Origin: Acidobacteriota bacterium
GTDB taxonomy: Bacteria > Acidobacteriota > Holophagae > Acanthopleuribacterales > Acanthopleuribacteraceae
Assembly: GCA_020637335.1 (NCBI GenBank)
Contig: JACJWC010000004.1
Coordinates: forward strand, 1-64,000
Direction of reading: 5' to 3'
DNA length: 64,000 nt
The notes beneath the pieces are model-generated. The model ran no database searches. It had not been told where the DNA came from and was given only the letters and a program-made list of their open reading frames with translations. This document shows, in pieces, positions 17,069-24,451 of this stretch (position 1 is the first letter of the stretch; each line of letters starts with the position of its first letter). Both the position numbers and the translations under genes were made by a program.

Positions 17069-17093
17069 ATTTAAACACAGGAAAGGGACAGAA

Positions 17094-18146
17094 ATGAAAC
17101 GCATCGGACTGATCTTACTCACCCTCGGCAGCAGTGTCGCCTGGGCCCAGTCCAATGAGCTGATCTTGCCCTGGGTGACCAACAGCACCCAGTTCAAGAG
17201 CTCATTGGCCATCAATAACCTCAGTACCAACCCAGCTACCATCAGTTTTAGCGCTGTACGGGCCAATGGCGAGACAGCGACCGCCAGCCGCACCTTGGAT
17301 GGCTTCGGCCAACTGGTGGAATCGGCAGATACGCTTTTCCCCGATTTACAACCGGGCGGCGGATTTACGGTTACACTTTCTGCTGAAAATGGCATGTTAA
17401 CCGCCGGTTTTGTGGTTTCCAGCACGGCCAGCAACTCAGGCAACTCGCCAGCACAAGCCAATGCTGTCACTCGCGCACAAGCATCGAACATTGTGATTTT
17501 CAACTTGTTGACCCTGCCGAGTGACGGCGGGGCGAGTGCTCCGGTGGTGGTCAATACGGGCGACCAAGATGCAGACGTAACCTTTCACGGCTATCAAAAC
17601 GGTCAGAAACTGGGAACGTTTGTTATCAACGTTCCGGCAGGACGCCCTTACGCCAATCTGACCAGCACTATGTTCCCCAACCAATCCGGTGAATTGTATG
17701 TCGTGGCAGAATGCAACGAACCCATTTTGGGCATGGCCTTCATTTTTAACGGTCAGCTGGAACCGTCCATGGCCAATGCCGATCCCGTCGCCTTTGTCCC
17801 TGAACCACCGGTCAAAGCCTTGACATCCTTCAGCCAAAACGTGCAGCCCATCTTGACCGCCAATTGTGCAGTATCCGGCTGTCACAGTACGGCATTTGGT
17901 GCCTCAAACTTAGTATTGGCCAGCAGCGCGGCTTATGGTGACATAGTCGACGTCCCGTCGATTCAAATGCCCAGTTTGATGCGTGTAAAACCGGGATCCT
18001 CAAATACAAGTTATCTCTATCAAAAAATTAACCCCACTGGCTTCTCAATTTTTGGGGGTCGAATGCCCGACCGCCGTCCCTCATTAAGTGATGCAGACAT
18101 TGAAACCATTCGCCAATGGATCGATGAGGGCGCGCTCAACAATTAA
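17094..18146 (+). CDS. Secreted protein with C-terminal mono-haem (CX4CH) cytochrome-like domain
   Basis: 350 residues with a signal peptide (1-18, cleavage after AWA). Residues about 22-225 form a beta-rich domain without a family I can name. Residues 240-350 look like a planctomycete-type cytochrome c. They carry a haem-binding CAVSGCH (Cys258, Cys263, His264; four residues between the cysteines instead of two) and a probable axial Met324 in GGRMPDRRP. The domain ends in DADIETIRQWIDEGA, typical of these domains. It should be exported and haem-loaded in the periplasm. A Shine-Dalgarno-like AGGAAAGGG precedes the ATG. The gene is divergent from the Xer gene with only about 50 bases between them. 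Confidence 0.82.
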   Translation: MKRIGLILLTLGSSVAWAQSNELILPWVTNSTQFKSSLAINNLSTNPATISFSAVRANGETATASRTLDGFGQLVESADTLFPDLQPGGGFTVTLSAENGMLTAGFVVSSTASNSGNSPAQANAVTRAQASNIVIFNLLTLPSDGGASAPVVVNTGDQDADVTFHGYQNGQKLGTFVINVPAGRPYANLTSTMFPNQSGELYVVAECNEPILGMAFIFNGQLEPSMANADPVAFVPEPPVKALTSFSQNVQPILTANCAVSGCHSTAFGASNLVLASSAAYGDIVDVPSIQMPSLMRVKPGSSNTSYLYQKINPTGFSIFGGRMPDRRPSLSDADIETIRQWIDEGALNN

Positions 18147-18152
18147 GGTTAT

Positions 18153-18174
18153 GGCCCGACAGATGGATCGGGCC
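18153..18174. terminator. Hairpin between the cytochrome-like gene and the converging thioesterase gene
   Basis: A seven-base perfect stem GGCCCGA/TCGGGCC (18153-18159 with 18168-18174) sits between the two stop codons. The stem can extend with TTA/TAA around a one-base bulge. There is no strong U-tract. Confidence 0.5.
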
Positions 18175-18641
18175 TAACTCTTGACGAGGTGCTGATAAGT
18201 GGGCACCAACTCTTCTGAGAAGGCCGGCAGATCATCGGCAATCACACGGACATGAATCGGTTCCGCCCGCCGCTGGCCATCAACGGCCACATAGGTCACG
18301 GTGGCTTCGGTAACATCCACACGGGTCCGTGCAAAATCCTGACGGGTGGAAACCACCCGAACTTCGGTGGTTATCGAGGTACGACCCACCTTGGTGATCC
18401 GGGTAAAAAAACTAACCAAGTCGCCGACCAGGACGGGTTCTTTAAAAACCACTTCCTTCATGGCTACGGTGACCACCATTTGGGTGCATAAACGCCGCGC
18501 TTCTATCGCGCCAGCAACGTCGATGTAAGACAGGATGACCCCACCAAAGATGGTGCCGTGATGATTGGTTTCTTTGGGTAAAAGCGTGGTGCGAATGGAT
18601 AAATTCCATTCGGGAAAAGGGTTGGCTGGAAGGGTGCTCAT
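18174..18641 (-). CDS. Acyl-CoA thioesterase, hotdog fold (YciA/BACH type)
   Basis: 155 residues. Thioesterases of this group hydrolyse acyl-CoA to free acid and CoA. The core reads TNHHGTIFGGVILSYIDVAGAIEARR (about 26-51), where the NHHG-IFGG loop and the following Asp are the active-site elements. VFKEPVLVGDLV and a C-terminal YVAVD strand complete the hotdog. Its ATG shares a base with the TAA of the upstream FecR-type lipoprotein gene (TAATG), so the two are co-translated. The chain-length preference is unknown. Confidence 0.9.
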   Translation of the reverse strand: MSTLPANPFPEWNLSIRTTLLPKETNHHGTIFGGVILSYIDVAGAIEARRLCTQMVVTVAMKEVVFKEPVLVGDLVSFFTRITKVGRTSITTEVRVVSTRQDFARTRVDVTEATVTYVAVDGQRRAEPIHVRVIADDLPAFSEELVPTYQHLVKS

Positions 18642-19987
18642 TAATAGGAGGTTACCTTGACTATATGTTTGGAAATCGTTTCTCCACCTTGATCATCTCG
18701 AGCCACAACCTCAAGTTCTTGTTCGCCCGAACGCGCAAAGTTTACGATCACGCGGAACGTGCCATCGTCGTTCATTACTGCTTTGACACTGTTGGCCGAC
18801 ACATAGGCCCGTGCACTGGTCTTCCCGCTGACAATGGCCAAATTGTTGATTAACTCGATTTTAATGATTTTGAGCGGTGGCCCTTCTTTGGGTTTGGCTT
18901 TTTCCAACACAGCGCCGGCTTTAATGGTGAAGCCAGAAACTTCCGAAAATGCGCCCGGAATGTGTTCCTTGGACTCCCCACGAACGCGCCAAAAATAACT
19001 ACCGGCATCTAATTCCAAATCAAATGAGCCTTTATCCAAGCCACGTTGGTCAAATAGACGAGTGAGAAACTGAGGGTCAGTACTGACCTGTAACTGAAAC
19101 GACGAAAGGGCGGCCGAACTCCAACGAAATTTGACCGTGCTTCGTCGCTCGCCGGGCGGTAAGGTTATTACCTCGTGTTTGTTGGGTGAATTTAGTTCAG
19201 GTCGGCTGGGTAAATCGATGATGGTTTGTTGGGTGTTTCCCCACCACAAAGCCTGATCCGAACCAATTAGGCCATTAATCGATTTGCCAGACCATTGCGC
19301 AGATCCCGCATAGACGGCAAAATAATTGAGCTTGCCCAGCGGATCCAGACTTACTTCGAAATTACCCGAATCCGACCAGGTAAATTGCTGGGCTTGAGCG
19401 TACAAATGAAGTGTGTTTCTGGGCCCAGTTTGATCCAGCGAAAATGATCCGCGATTTAAGGTCATCACTGCGGAACGGGTGACCAAATCCAATTTGCCAA
19501 ACTCAATTTCGGTTTGGTCGTTCACTTGAAGGCTACTCCCTTCAAATAAATTCAATAGGGCCGCAGATCGAATGCCTGTTTTAAGGAAAGCGCCACTCTC
19601 AAGCCGGGTTTTGGGGGCAACTCGGCTTGCTTCCGCAGCAGAAGGGCCTAAACGCACCTCGCCTAAAACGTCTTTTAGCTGGAGTTGAGCGCCCACATCG
19701 GATTGATCTCGACCCTCCAGGAAAGGGTTGAGGCGTGCGTTCACCTTGGCTATCAGTTGACGCACCTCATCAAAGTCGTCTTCGATGAGGAGTAACTCGG
19801 CCTTTTCTAGGTCTTGGCGCGCCTCGCCTAAGATTTGGGTCGCCTCCACGTTATCGGGCGTTACCAATTCCTCCAGTTTTTTTAAATTGGCTCGCGATTG
19901 AGAAATTTCCAGGCGAAGTTCTTCGGCTTTTTTGCCACCGCCACAGGCCAGCAGCCCCAAGCACAAGCCAACAATCAAAATGCGCAT
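18641..19987 (-). CDS. FecR-domain lipoprotein
   Basis: 448 residues. The lipoprotein signal ends in LLAC (Cys15), so the protein is lipid-anchored. Residues about 20-90 form a coiled coil. Residues about 105-225 resemble a FecR-type domain: a stretch GEVRLGPS...SGAFLKTGIRSAALLNLFEGSSLQVND-like, split by other residues, that normally ends in strands around the binding site. The C-terminal ~200 residues have fibronectin/Ig-like strands (YFWRVRGESKEHIPG) suited to surface binding. No sigma or TonB partner lies alongside, so it is a stand-alone FecR protein as in many acidobacteria. AGGT precedes the ATG. Confidence 0.8.
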   Translation of the reverse strand: MRILIVGLCLGLLACGGGKKAEELRLEISQSRANLKKLEELVTPDNVEATQILGEARQDLEKAELLLIEDDFDEVRQLIAKVNARLNPFLEGRDQSDVGAQLQLKDVLGEVRLGPSAAEASRVAPKTRLESGAFLKTGIRSAALLNLFEGSSLQVNDQTEIEFGKLDLVTRSAVMTLNRGSFSLDQTGPRNTLHLYAQAQQFTWSDSGNFEVSLDPLGKLNYFAVYAGSAQWSGKSINGLIGSDQALWWGNTQQTIIDLPSRPELNSPNKHEVITLPPGERRSTVKFRWSSAALSSFQLQVSTDPQFLTRLFDQRGLDKGSFDLELDAGSYFWRVRGESKEHIPGAFSEVSGFTIKAGAVLEKAKPKEGPPLKIIKIELINNLAIVSGKTSARAYVSANSVKAVMNDDGTFRVIVNFARSGEQELEVVARDDQGGETISKHIVKVTSY

Positions 19988-20008
19988 GTCAAATGACCTC
20001 AGTCGGAT

Positions 20009-21691
20009 TTAAGAACCGGGCCGGTTCCCAACCCATGGCTTCCTTTCGAAATAGGAGTTGGTTAATTTTACCACGGTGCCAGACAGTAAAATGAGCGCTA
20101 AAAGGTTGGGAATTGTCACAATACTCAACGCAACATCGCCCAAATCCCAAATTGCACTGAGGGAAACCATTGCACCCAAAAAGTGGAAACAGATGTAAAC
20201 CACCTTGAAAGGCAGAATACCGGCTTTGCCAAATAAGTAATAGGCACATCGATCGCCGTAATATGACCAGCTAATCGCCGTTGATAGAGCAAACAAAGCA
20301 ACACATAAAAGAACGATCCACTTCCCAATCGGGCCCAAAACGCTTTGAAATGCCGAGATCGTGAGCGGAGCACCATTCTCGACAACATTACCCCACAAGC
20401 TTGAATATTCGGTTCCATCAGCGCCAACAGCAACCCGTCGATCAGGGAAAATGGTCCCGGTAAAAGGTTGGTTTTGGGCCTGATCCACAAACAATTTTTC
20501 AACAGGAACATCATGCCACCCAAACCAAATACCTTGATCGTTTTGCACAACCCCATCAACAATCTCTAATTTGTCAGGTGCGGGTAATTTTTCTAAGACC
20601 TTTTGCTCCGTGTACCGACGATATCCTGCATCCCCCGAGGATAAAGAGAGTTGAGCATTGGTTTTATGGATCCATGCACCGGTTGTCACAATGACCAAAC
20701 CGGTCAGCGTGCAAATAATGATGGTGTCGATAAAAGGCTCCAACAACGCAACCACACCTTCAGAAACAGGTTCATCCGTTTGAGCCGCCGAGTGCGCAAT
20801 TGGCGCACTGCCCTGGCCCGCTTCATTCGAAAACAAGCCTCGTTTCACGCCGACCAAAGCTGTGGCAAAAATTCCGGCGCCAACACCCACTGCACCCGAA
20901 GTAGGATTAAAGGCTTCTCGAAAAATCGTTAAAAATGCCTCGGGCACATCGGTGAAACGCATCAACAAAATAGCGACTGCACCCAGGAAATAAATGATCC
21001 CCATTACGGGTGCGAGAATGGAGGTTACCCTACCAATCCGTTTAATTCCGCCAAAAATAACCAAGGCGACCAAGGCACAAATCACCAGGGCGACCACGAC
21101 TTTGGGAATGGGGAACTGGCTGGTGACCGCATCGGTTAAGGTATTGGCCTGAACGGCGTTACCTGTCAGGAAACTGGTACACATCAAACCACCGGCAAAT
21201 AACATGGCCAGCGGTTTCCATTTCTTGCCCAGACCGCGCTCAATGGAATACATGGGACCGCCTGCAACCGTGCCTTCCCAAGCGGGTGCGTTGGGATCCT
21301 TATTGACGGTCCGGTACTGTAACGCCAAAGTCACTTCGCTGAATTTAACGGCCATGCCTAAAAGCGCAGTCATCCACATCCAAAACAAAGCGCCCGGTCC
21401 ACCCAAATGGATAGCTAAAGCAACGCCTGCGATATTTCCAACGCCAACGGTTGCAGAAAGCGCAGTTGTCAAGGCTTGGAAATGGGAGACGTCTCCGGGT
21501 TCATTTGGATCATCATAACGGCCAGTTGCGACTTCGAATCCGTGTTTCAAACGACGGATTTGAATTAAGCCTAAGCGTATCGTTAAAAATAAACCTGTTC
21601 CCAGTAAGGTGTAGATGAGCAACCACTCGGGAACGATAAATGTCGTAACGAAATTGTTAAATGCACGAATGATGTCCTGTATAAAATCCAT
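20009..21691 (-). CDS. Alanine or glycine:cation symporter (AGCS family)
   Basis: 560 residues with about ten or eleven transmembrane helices. AGCS carriers import alanine or glycine with Na+ or H+. The family signatures GVGNIAGVALAIH (83-95) and FSNEAGQGSAPIAHSAA (287-303) are present. The protein is longer than the usual ~450-490 residues because residues about 345-435, between the eighth and ninth helices, form a hydrophilic insertion (YRRYTEQK... TEYSSLWGN). The start at 21691 gives the normal amphipathic N-terminus; the open frame runs to 21781. A strong promoter lies 60 bases upstream. The FecR lipoprotein and thioesterase genes follow on the same strand. Confidence 0.92.
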   Translation of the reverse strand: MDFIQDIIRAFNNFVTTFIVPEWLLIYTLLGTGLFLTIRLGLIQIRRLKHGFEVATGRYDDPNEPGDVSHFQALTTALSATVGVGNIAGVALAIHLGGPGALFWMWMTALLGMAVKFSEVTLALQYRTVNKDPNAPAWEGTVAGGPMYSIERGLGKKWKPLAMLFAGGLMCTSFLTGNAVQANTLTDAVTSQFPIPKVVVALVICALVALVIFGGIKRIGRVTSILAPVMGIIYFLGAVAILLMRFTDVPEAFLTIFREAFNPTSGAVGVGAGIFATALVGVKRGLFSNEAGQGSAPIAHSAAQTDEPVSEGVVALLEPFIDTIIICTLTGLVIVTTGAWIHKTNAQLSLSSGDAGYRRYTEQKVLEKLPAPDKLEIVDGVVQNDQGIWFGWHDVPVEKLFVDQAQNQPFTGTIFPDRRVAVGADGTEYSSLWGNVVENGAPLTISAFQSVLGPIGKWIVLLCVALFALSTAISWSYYGDRCAYYLFGKAGILPFKVVYICFHFLGAMVSLSAIWDLGDVALSIVTIPNLLALILLSGTVVKLTNSYFERKPWVGNRPGS

Positions 21692-21752
21692 GTTGAGCCC
21701 TTGAATCGTTAGATTTGGCTTACCCGAAGGCATGCAGTGTGAAATAACCGCC

Positions 21753-21781
21753 ATCATAGGCAGGAAGCCTAGGGGTGTCAA
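21753..21781 (-). promoter_or_regulatory. Strong promoter of the AGCS symporter gene
   Basis: The minus strand reads TTGACA (21781-21776), 17 bases, TATGAT (21758-21753). The predicted start is near 21746, giving a leader of about 55 bases. Confidence 0.75.
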
Positions 21782-21809
21782 CCAATCAAAGTAGCTGGCT
21801 GGGCAGCAG

Positions 21810-21833
21810 AATTCAGCTCGGCCGAGTTGAATT
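21810..21833. promoter_or_regulatory. 24-base near-perfect palindrome upstream of the symporter promoter
   Basis: AATTCAGCTCGG joined to CCGAGTTGAATT; only one of twelve positions differs between the arms. It lies about 30 bases upstream of the -35 box and 15 bases beyond the sigma-factor stop. There is no loop or U-tract, so a dimeric regulator site fits better than a terminator. Confidence 0.5.
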
Positions 21834-21847
21834 GGATGCGAATGGTT

Positions 21848-22702
21848 TTAAGTGAGGTAACCGCGCAGCTCTTGGATAGACCGATTTTTGCGCAATTTTT
21901 GTAGGGCGATGTTTTCGATCTGGCGAATGCGTTCCCGACTCAAGCTCATGATCTCACCAATTTCTTTGAGCGTTTTAGGATCCTCGCCGTTAAGACCAAA
22001 TCGCCACCGAATGACATTGCCCTCTTTCTCGTCCAGTTCGCCCAGCAGTTCGGCGACCTGATGCTCAAAGGCTTCCTTCAACAGGTGCTCATCGGCTGAA
22101 ACGTGGTCCACCTGTTCGATGCGATCCATGAGTTGGAAATCGTCATCGTCATCACCATCACCGGTCAGCGACACATTGTCGCCCATGGCCTGAAGGAGCT
22201 GGCGCACCTCGCCTTCAGAAATATCCAATTCCTCAGCCAATTCTTCTGTCGAGGGTTCGCGGGCCAATAATTGCGATAATTTCTGGGACTTCTGGGTTAG
22301 CCGATAGGCCAGATTGGCCTGTTTTTGCGGTAAGCGAAACGCACCACTTTGCTCGGCAAGGGCATGAATAATCGCTTGGCGAATCCACCAAACCGCATAG
22401 GTAATAAATTTGACATTTTTCTCGGGGTCAAAGCGTTTGGCCGCCTCGATTAAACCGATATTGCCTTCGTTGAGCAGGTCCAAAAAGGATAAACCTAATC
22501 CGCGGTAACGTTTGGCAAAACTGACCACAAAGCGCAAATTGCTCTCGACCATCTTGCGCAGGGCATCTTCGTCACCACCCTGGATTTTTTTACCCAGGAC
22601 CTTTTCCTCGTCTGGGGTGATCGGCGGGATCTTGGCAATTTCCTGAAGATACCAATTCAGATTCTCCGAGGACAGGGTCGGATCCTGGTAACGACGGCCC
22701 AT
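21848..22702 (-). CDS. RNA polymerase sigma-70 family factor (RpoD-related, no region 1.1)
   Basis: 284 residues. Regions 1.2 (QEIAKIPPITPDEE), 2.1-2.4 (NLRFVVSFAKRYRGLGLSF... ITYAVWWIRQAI), 3 and 4 (TLKEIGEIMSLSRERIRQIE) are all visible. It lacks the acidic N-terminal region 1.1 and carries an Asp-rich loop (DGDDDDDF) in region 3. The size and missing 1.1 point to an alternative group 2 factor rather than the main housekeeping sigma. It begins 8 bases after hspR and so is very likely co-transcribed with dnaJ-hspR, which suggests a link with stress. That link is inference. Confidence 0.93.
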   Translation of the reverse strand: MGRRYQDPTLSSENLNWYLQEIAKIPPITPDEEKVLGKKIQGGDEDALRKMVESNLRFVVSFAKRYRGLGLSFLDLLNEGNIGLIEAAKRFDPEKNVKFITYAVWWIRQAIIHALAEQSGAFRLPQKQANLAYRLTQKSQKLSQLLAREPSTEELAEELDISEGEVRQLLQAMGDNVSLTGDGDDDDDFQLMDRIEQVDHVSADEHLLKEAFEHQVAELLGELDEKEGNVIRWRFGLNGEDPKTLKEIGEIMSLSRERIRQIENIALQKLRKNRSIQELRGYLT

Positions 22703-22710
22703 GAGACTTC

Positions 22711-23109
22711 CTATTCCCGCTCGTGAATGCGAATGACTTGCGTTTTGGGGGAAACCCGAACCAGCGAGTTTTTATAGACGCGTTCGCCATCTTCCATTTT
22801 TTCGATCATGACCTGACGGAAGGCGGACAGCAATTCGTTGATATCCTGTTGCATACTCTCCATTTGGGCGCGCATCTTCAAAATGATGTCCACGCCGGCC
22901 AGATTCACGCCGAGTTCGCGGGTCAAGCTGAGGATCGCCTCTAATCGCTCAACATCCTCCTGGGAATAGAGCCGGGTGTTGCCTTCGGTCCGACTGGGGC
23001 ACAACAACCCTTCGCGCTCATAGAGCCGCAGGGTTTGCGGATGGATGCCATAGGTTTCAGCAACAATGCTGATCGAAAAATAGCCGGGTGCTTGTTTTTT
23101 GGCTTTCAT
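22711..23109 (-). CDS. hspR: MerR-family heat-shock repressor HspR
   Basis: 132 residues. The N-terminal MerR winged helix reads SIVAETYGIHPQTLRLYEREGL, interrupted only by normal variation, then SRTEGNTRLYSQEDVERLE. It is followed by a dimerisation helix and no effector domain. HspR represses dnaK operons in Actinobacteria, epsilonproteobacteria and some others by binding HAIR sequences, often with DnaK as co-repressor. Here it sits directly after dnaJ, the classic location. An AGGAG precedes the ATG. A HAIR-like site overlaps the dnaK promoter at 26419-26439, supporting the assignment. Confidence 0.88.
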   Translation of the reverse strand: MKAKKQAPGYFSISIVAETYGIHPQTLRLYEREGLLCPSRTEGNTRLYSQEDVERLEAILSLTRELGVNLAGVDIILKMRAQMESMQQDINELLSAFRQVMIEKMEDGERVYKNSLVRVSPKTQVIRIHERE

Positions 23110-23164
23110 CGGACTGGCTCCTACTCGTTAGCATAGTAAACATCCCCCCCATAGGCAACTGGAT

Positions 23165-24286
23165 TTAGTTGCGGCCAATAAACAGGTTTTCTCTTGGATT
23201 GGTTGGATTTAGGCGCTCGAATTCGCGCAAAATTTCCTTGGATCTTTCGTCTGCAATGCGCGGTACGACAATGAATACCTCAACAAATTGGTCGCCTGCA
23301 GTACCCCCGCGCAAGGAGGGCACACCCTTCTCGCGAATGCGCAATTTTTGGCCACTTGCCGTTCCGGGCGGAATCTTGATTGTCGCAGTGCCCTCAATGG
23401 TTGGCACCTCAATCTTGGCACCTAAAGAGGCTTCGACCAGGGTAATGGGTACCTTGCAAAACAGGTTTTCACCTTTGCGTTCGAAGAAATCATGCGGCTC
23501 CACTTTCGTGATGATGTAGAGATCGCCGGGCGGACCGCCATTTAAGCCGCCCTCCCCTTTGCCGGGAACACGTACCCGGGTGCCGTTGTCGACACCGGGC
23601 GGAATATTGGTTTTGACCTGCTCCTGCACACCTACCAAACCGCGGCCTAGGCAGCGCGGACAGTTGTCTTTGTCTAAAATCCCCCGCCCACCGCAATTGT
23701 TGCAGGTCGATTCAAAGACCATGTTGCCGCGCCGCATTTGAATTTTCCCGCTGCCATTACAGTTAGGACAATTGGACTTAACCGCACTTTGAACCTTGCG
23801 GAACCCCTTACAGGTTGGGCAGGTATCACTGCGATCGACTTTTATTGAAATGGTAATGCCTTTTACCGCTTCCAAAAAGGTCAAGGTGACGGTGTGTTGT
23901 ATATCCTCGCCACGACGAGGCCCCGACTCTTGGCTGCGTTTGCGTGTACGGCCAAATATTTCGCTGAAAATATCACTGAAATCCGGACCCGCCTCACCGC
24001 CACTGAAATCGAATCCACGAAAATCGAAGCCGCCAAAATCGCCGGGCCCCTGGCCTGCACCCATATTGGGTTTGGCCGTTCCAAACTTATCGTAGTTGGC
24101 CTTTTTTTCCGGATCACCCAGGACATCATAGGCTTCGGAAATCTTTTTGAATTTGGTTTCTGCCTCAGCATTGCCAGGATTCACATCGGGATGATATTGG
24201 CGGGCCAGGCGTCGGTAGGCCTTTTTGATGTCCGCATCAGAGGCACCCTTCTTAATGCCCAGTACCGAATAATAGTCTTCGGCCAT
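23165..24286 (-). CDS. dnaJ: Chaperone protein DnaJ
   Basis: 373 residues with the full type I order. The J-domain (1-70) has HPD at 32-34. A Gly/Phe-rich stretch follows (about 75-105), then a zinc-finger domain with four CxxCxG repeats (CPTCKGFR, CPNCNGSG, CNNCGGRG, CPRCLGRG), the first lacking the last Gly, and the C-terminal substrate domain. It stimulates DnaK ATPase and delivers unfolded protein. GTGAGG precedes the ATG. Although next to dnaK, it is separated by a strong terminator, so it needs its own promoter, for which a TAAAAT element about 57 bases upstream is a weak candidate. Confidence 0.97.
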   Translation of the reverse strand: MAEDYYSVLGIKKGASDADIKKAYRRLARQYHPDVNPGNAEAETKFKKISEAYDVLGDPEKKANYDKFGTAKPNMGAGQGPGDFGGFDFRGFDFSGGEAGPDFSDIFSEIFGRTRKRSQESGPRRGEDIQHTVTLTFLEAVKGITISIKVDRSDTCPTCKGFRKVQSAVKSNCPNCNGSGKIQMRRGNMVFESTCNNCGGRGILDKDNCPRCLGRGLVGVQEQVKTNIPPGVDNGTRVRVPGKGEGGLNGGPPGDLYIITKVEPHDFFERKGENLFCKVPITLVEASLGAKIEVPTIEGTATIKIPPGTASGQKLRIREKGVPSLRGGTAGDQFVEVFIVVPRIADERSKEILREFERLNPTNPRENLFIGRN

Positions 24287-24390
24287 AACGCCTCACTTTC
24301 CAAGTAAATGGCTCATGCCAGGAGTTTTCTGCATTTTAGCGGATCCTGCGCCCGAGGATAAGTCGGGTATGTGTGGATGCAGCGTTTTTC

Positions 24391-24423
24391 AAAAAAAAAG
24401 GGTAAAGGCAAGTGCCTTTACCC
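24391..24423 (-). terminator. Rho-independent terminator after dnaK
   Basis: On the minus strand an 11-base perfect stem (24423-24413 with 24410-24400) is followed by nine U residues (24399-24391). It begins 28 bases after the dnaK stop. Confidence 0.92.
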
Positions 24424-24451
24424 CTGGTAAAAAGGTTAAGGATTGCCCCGA

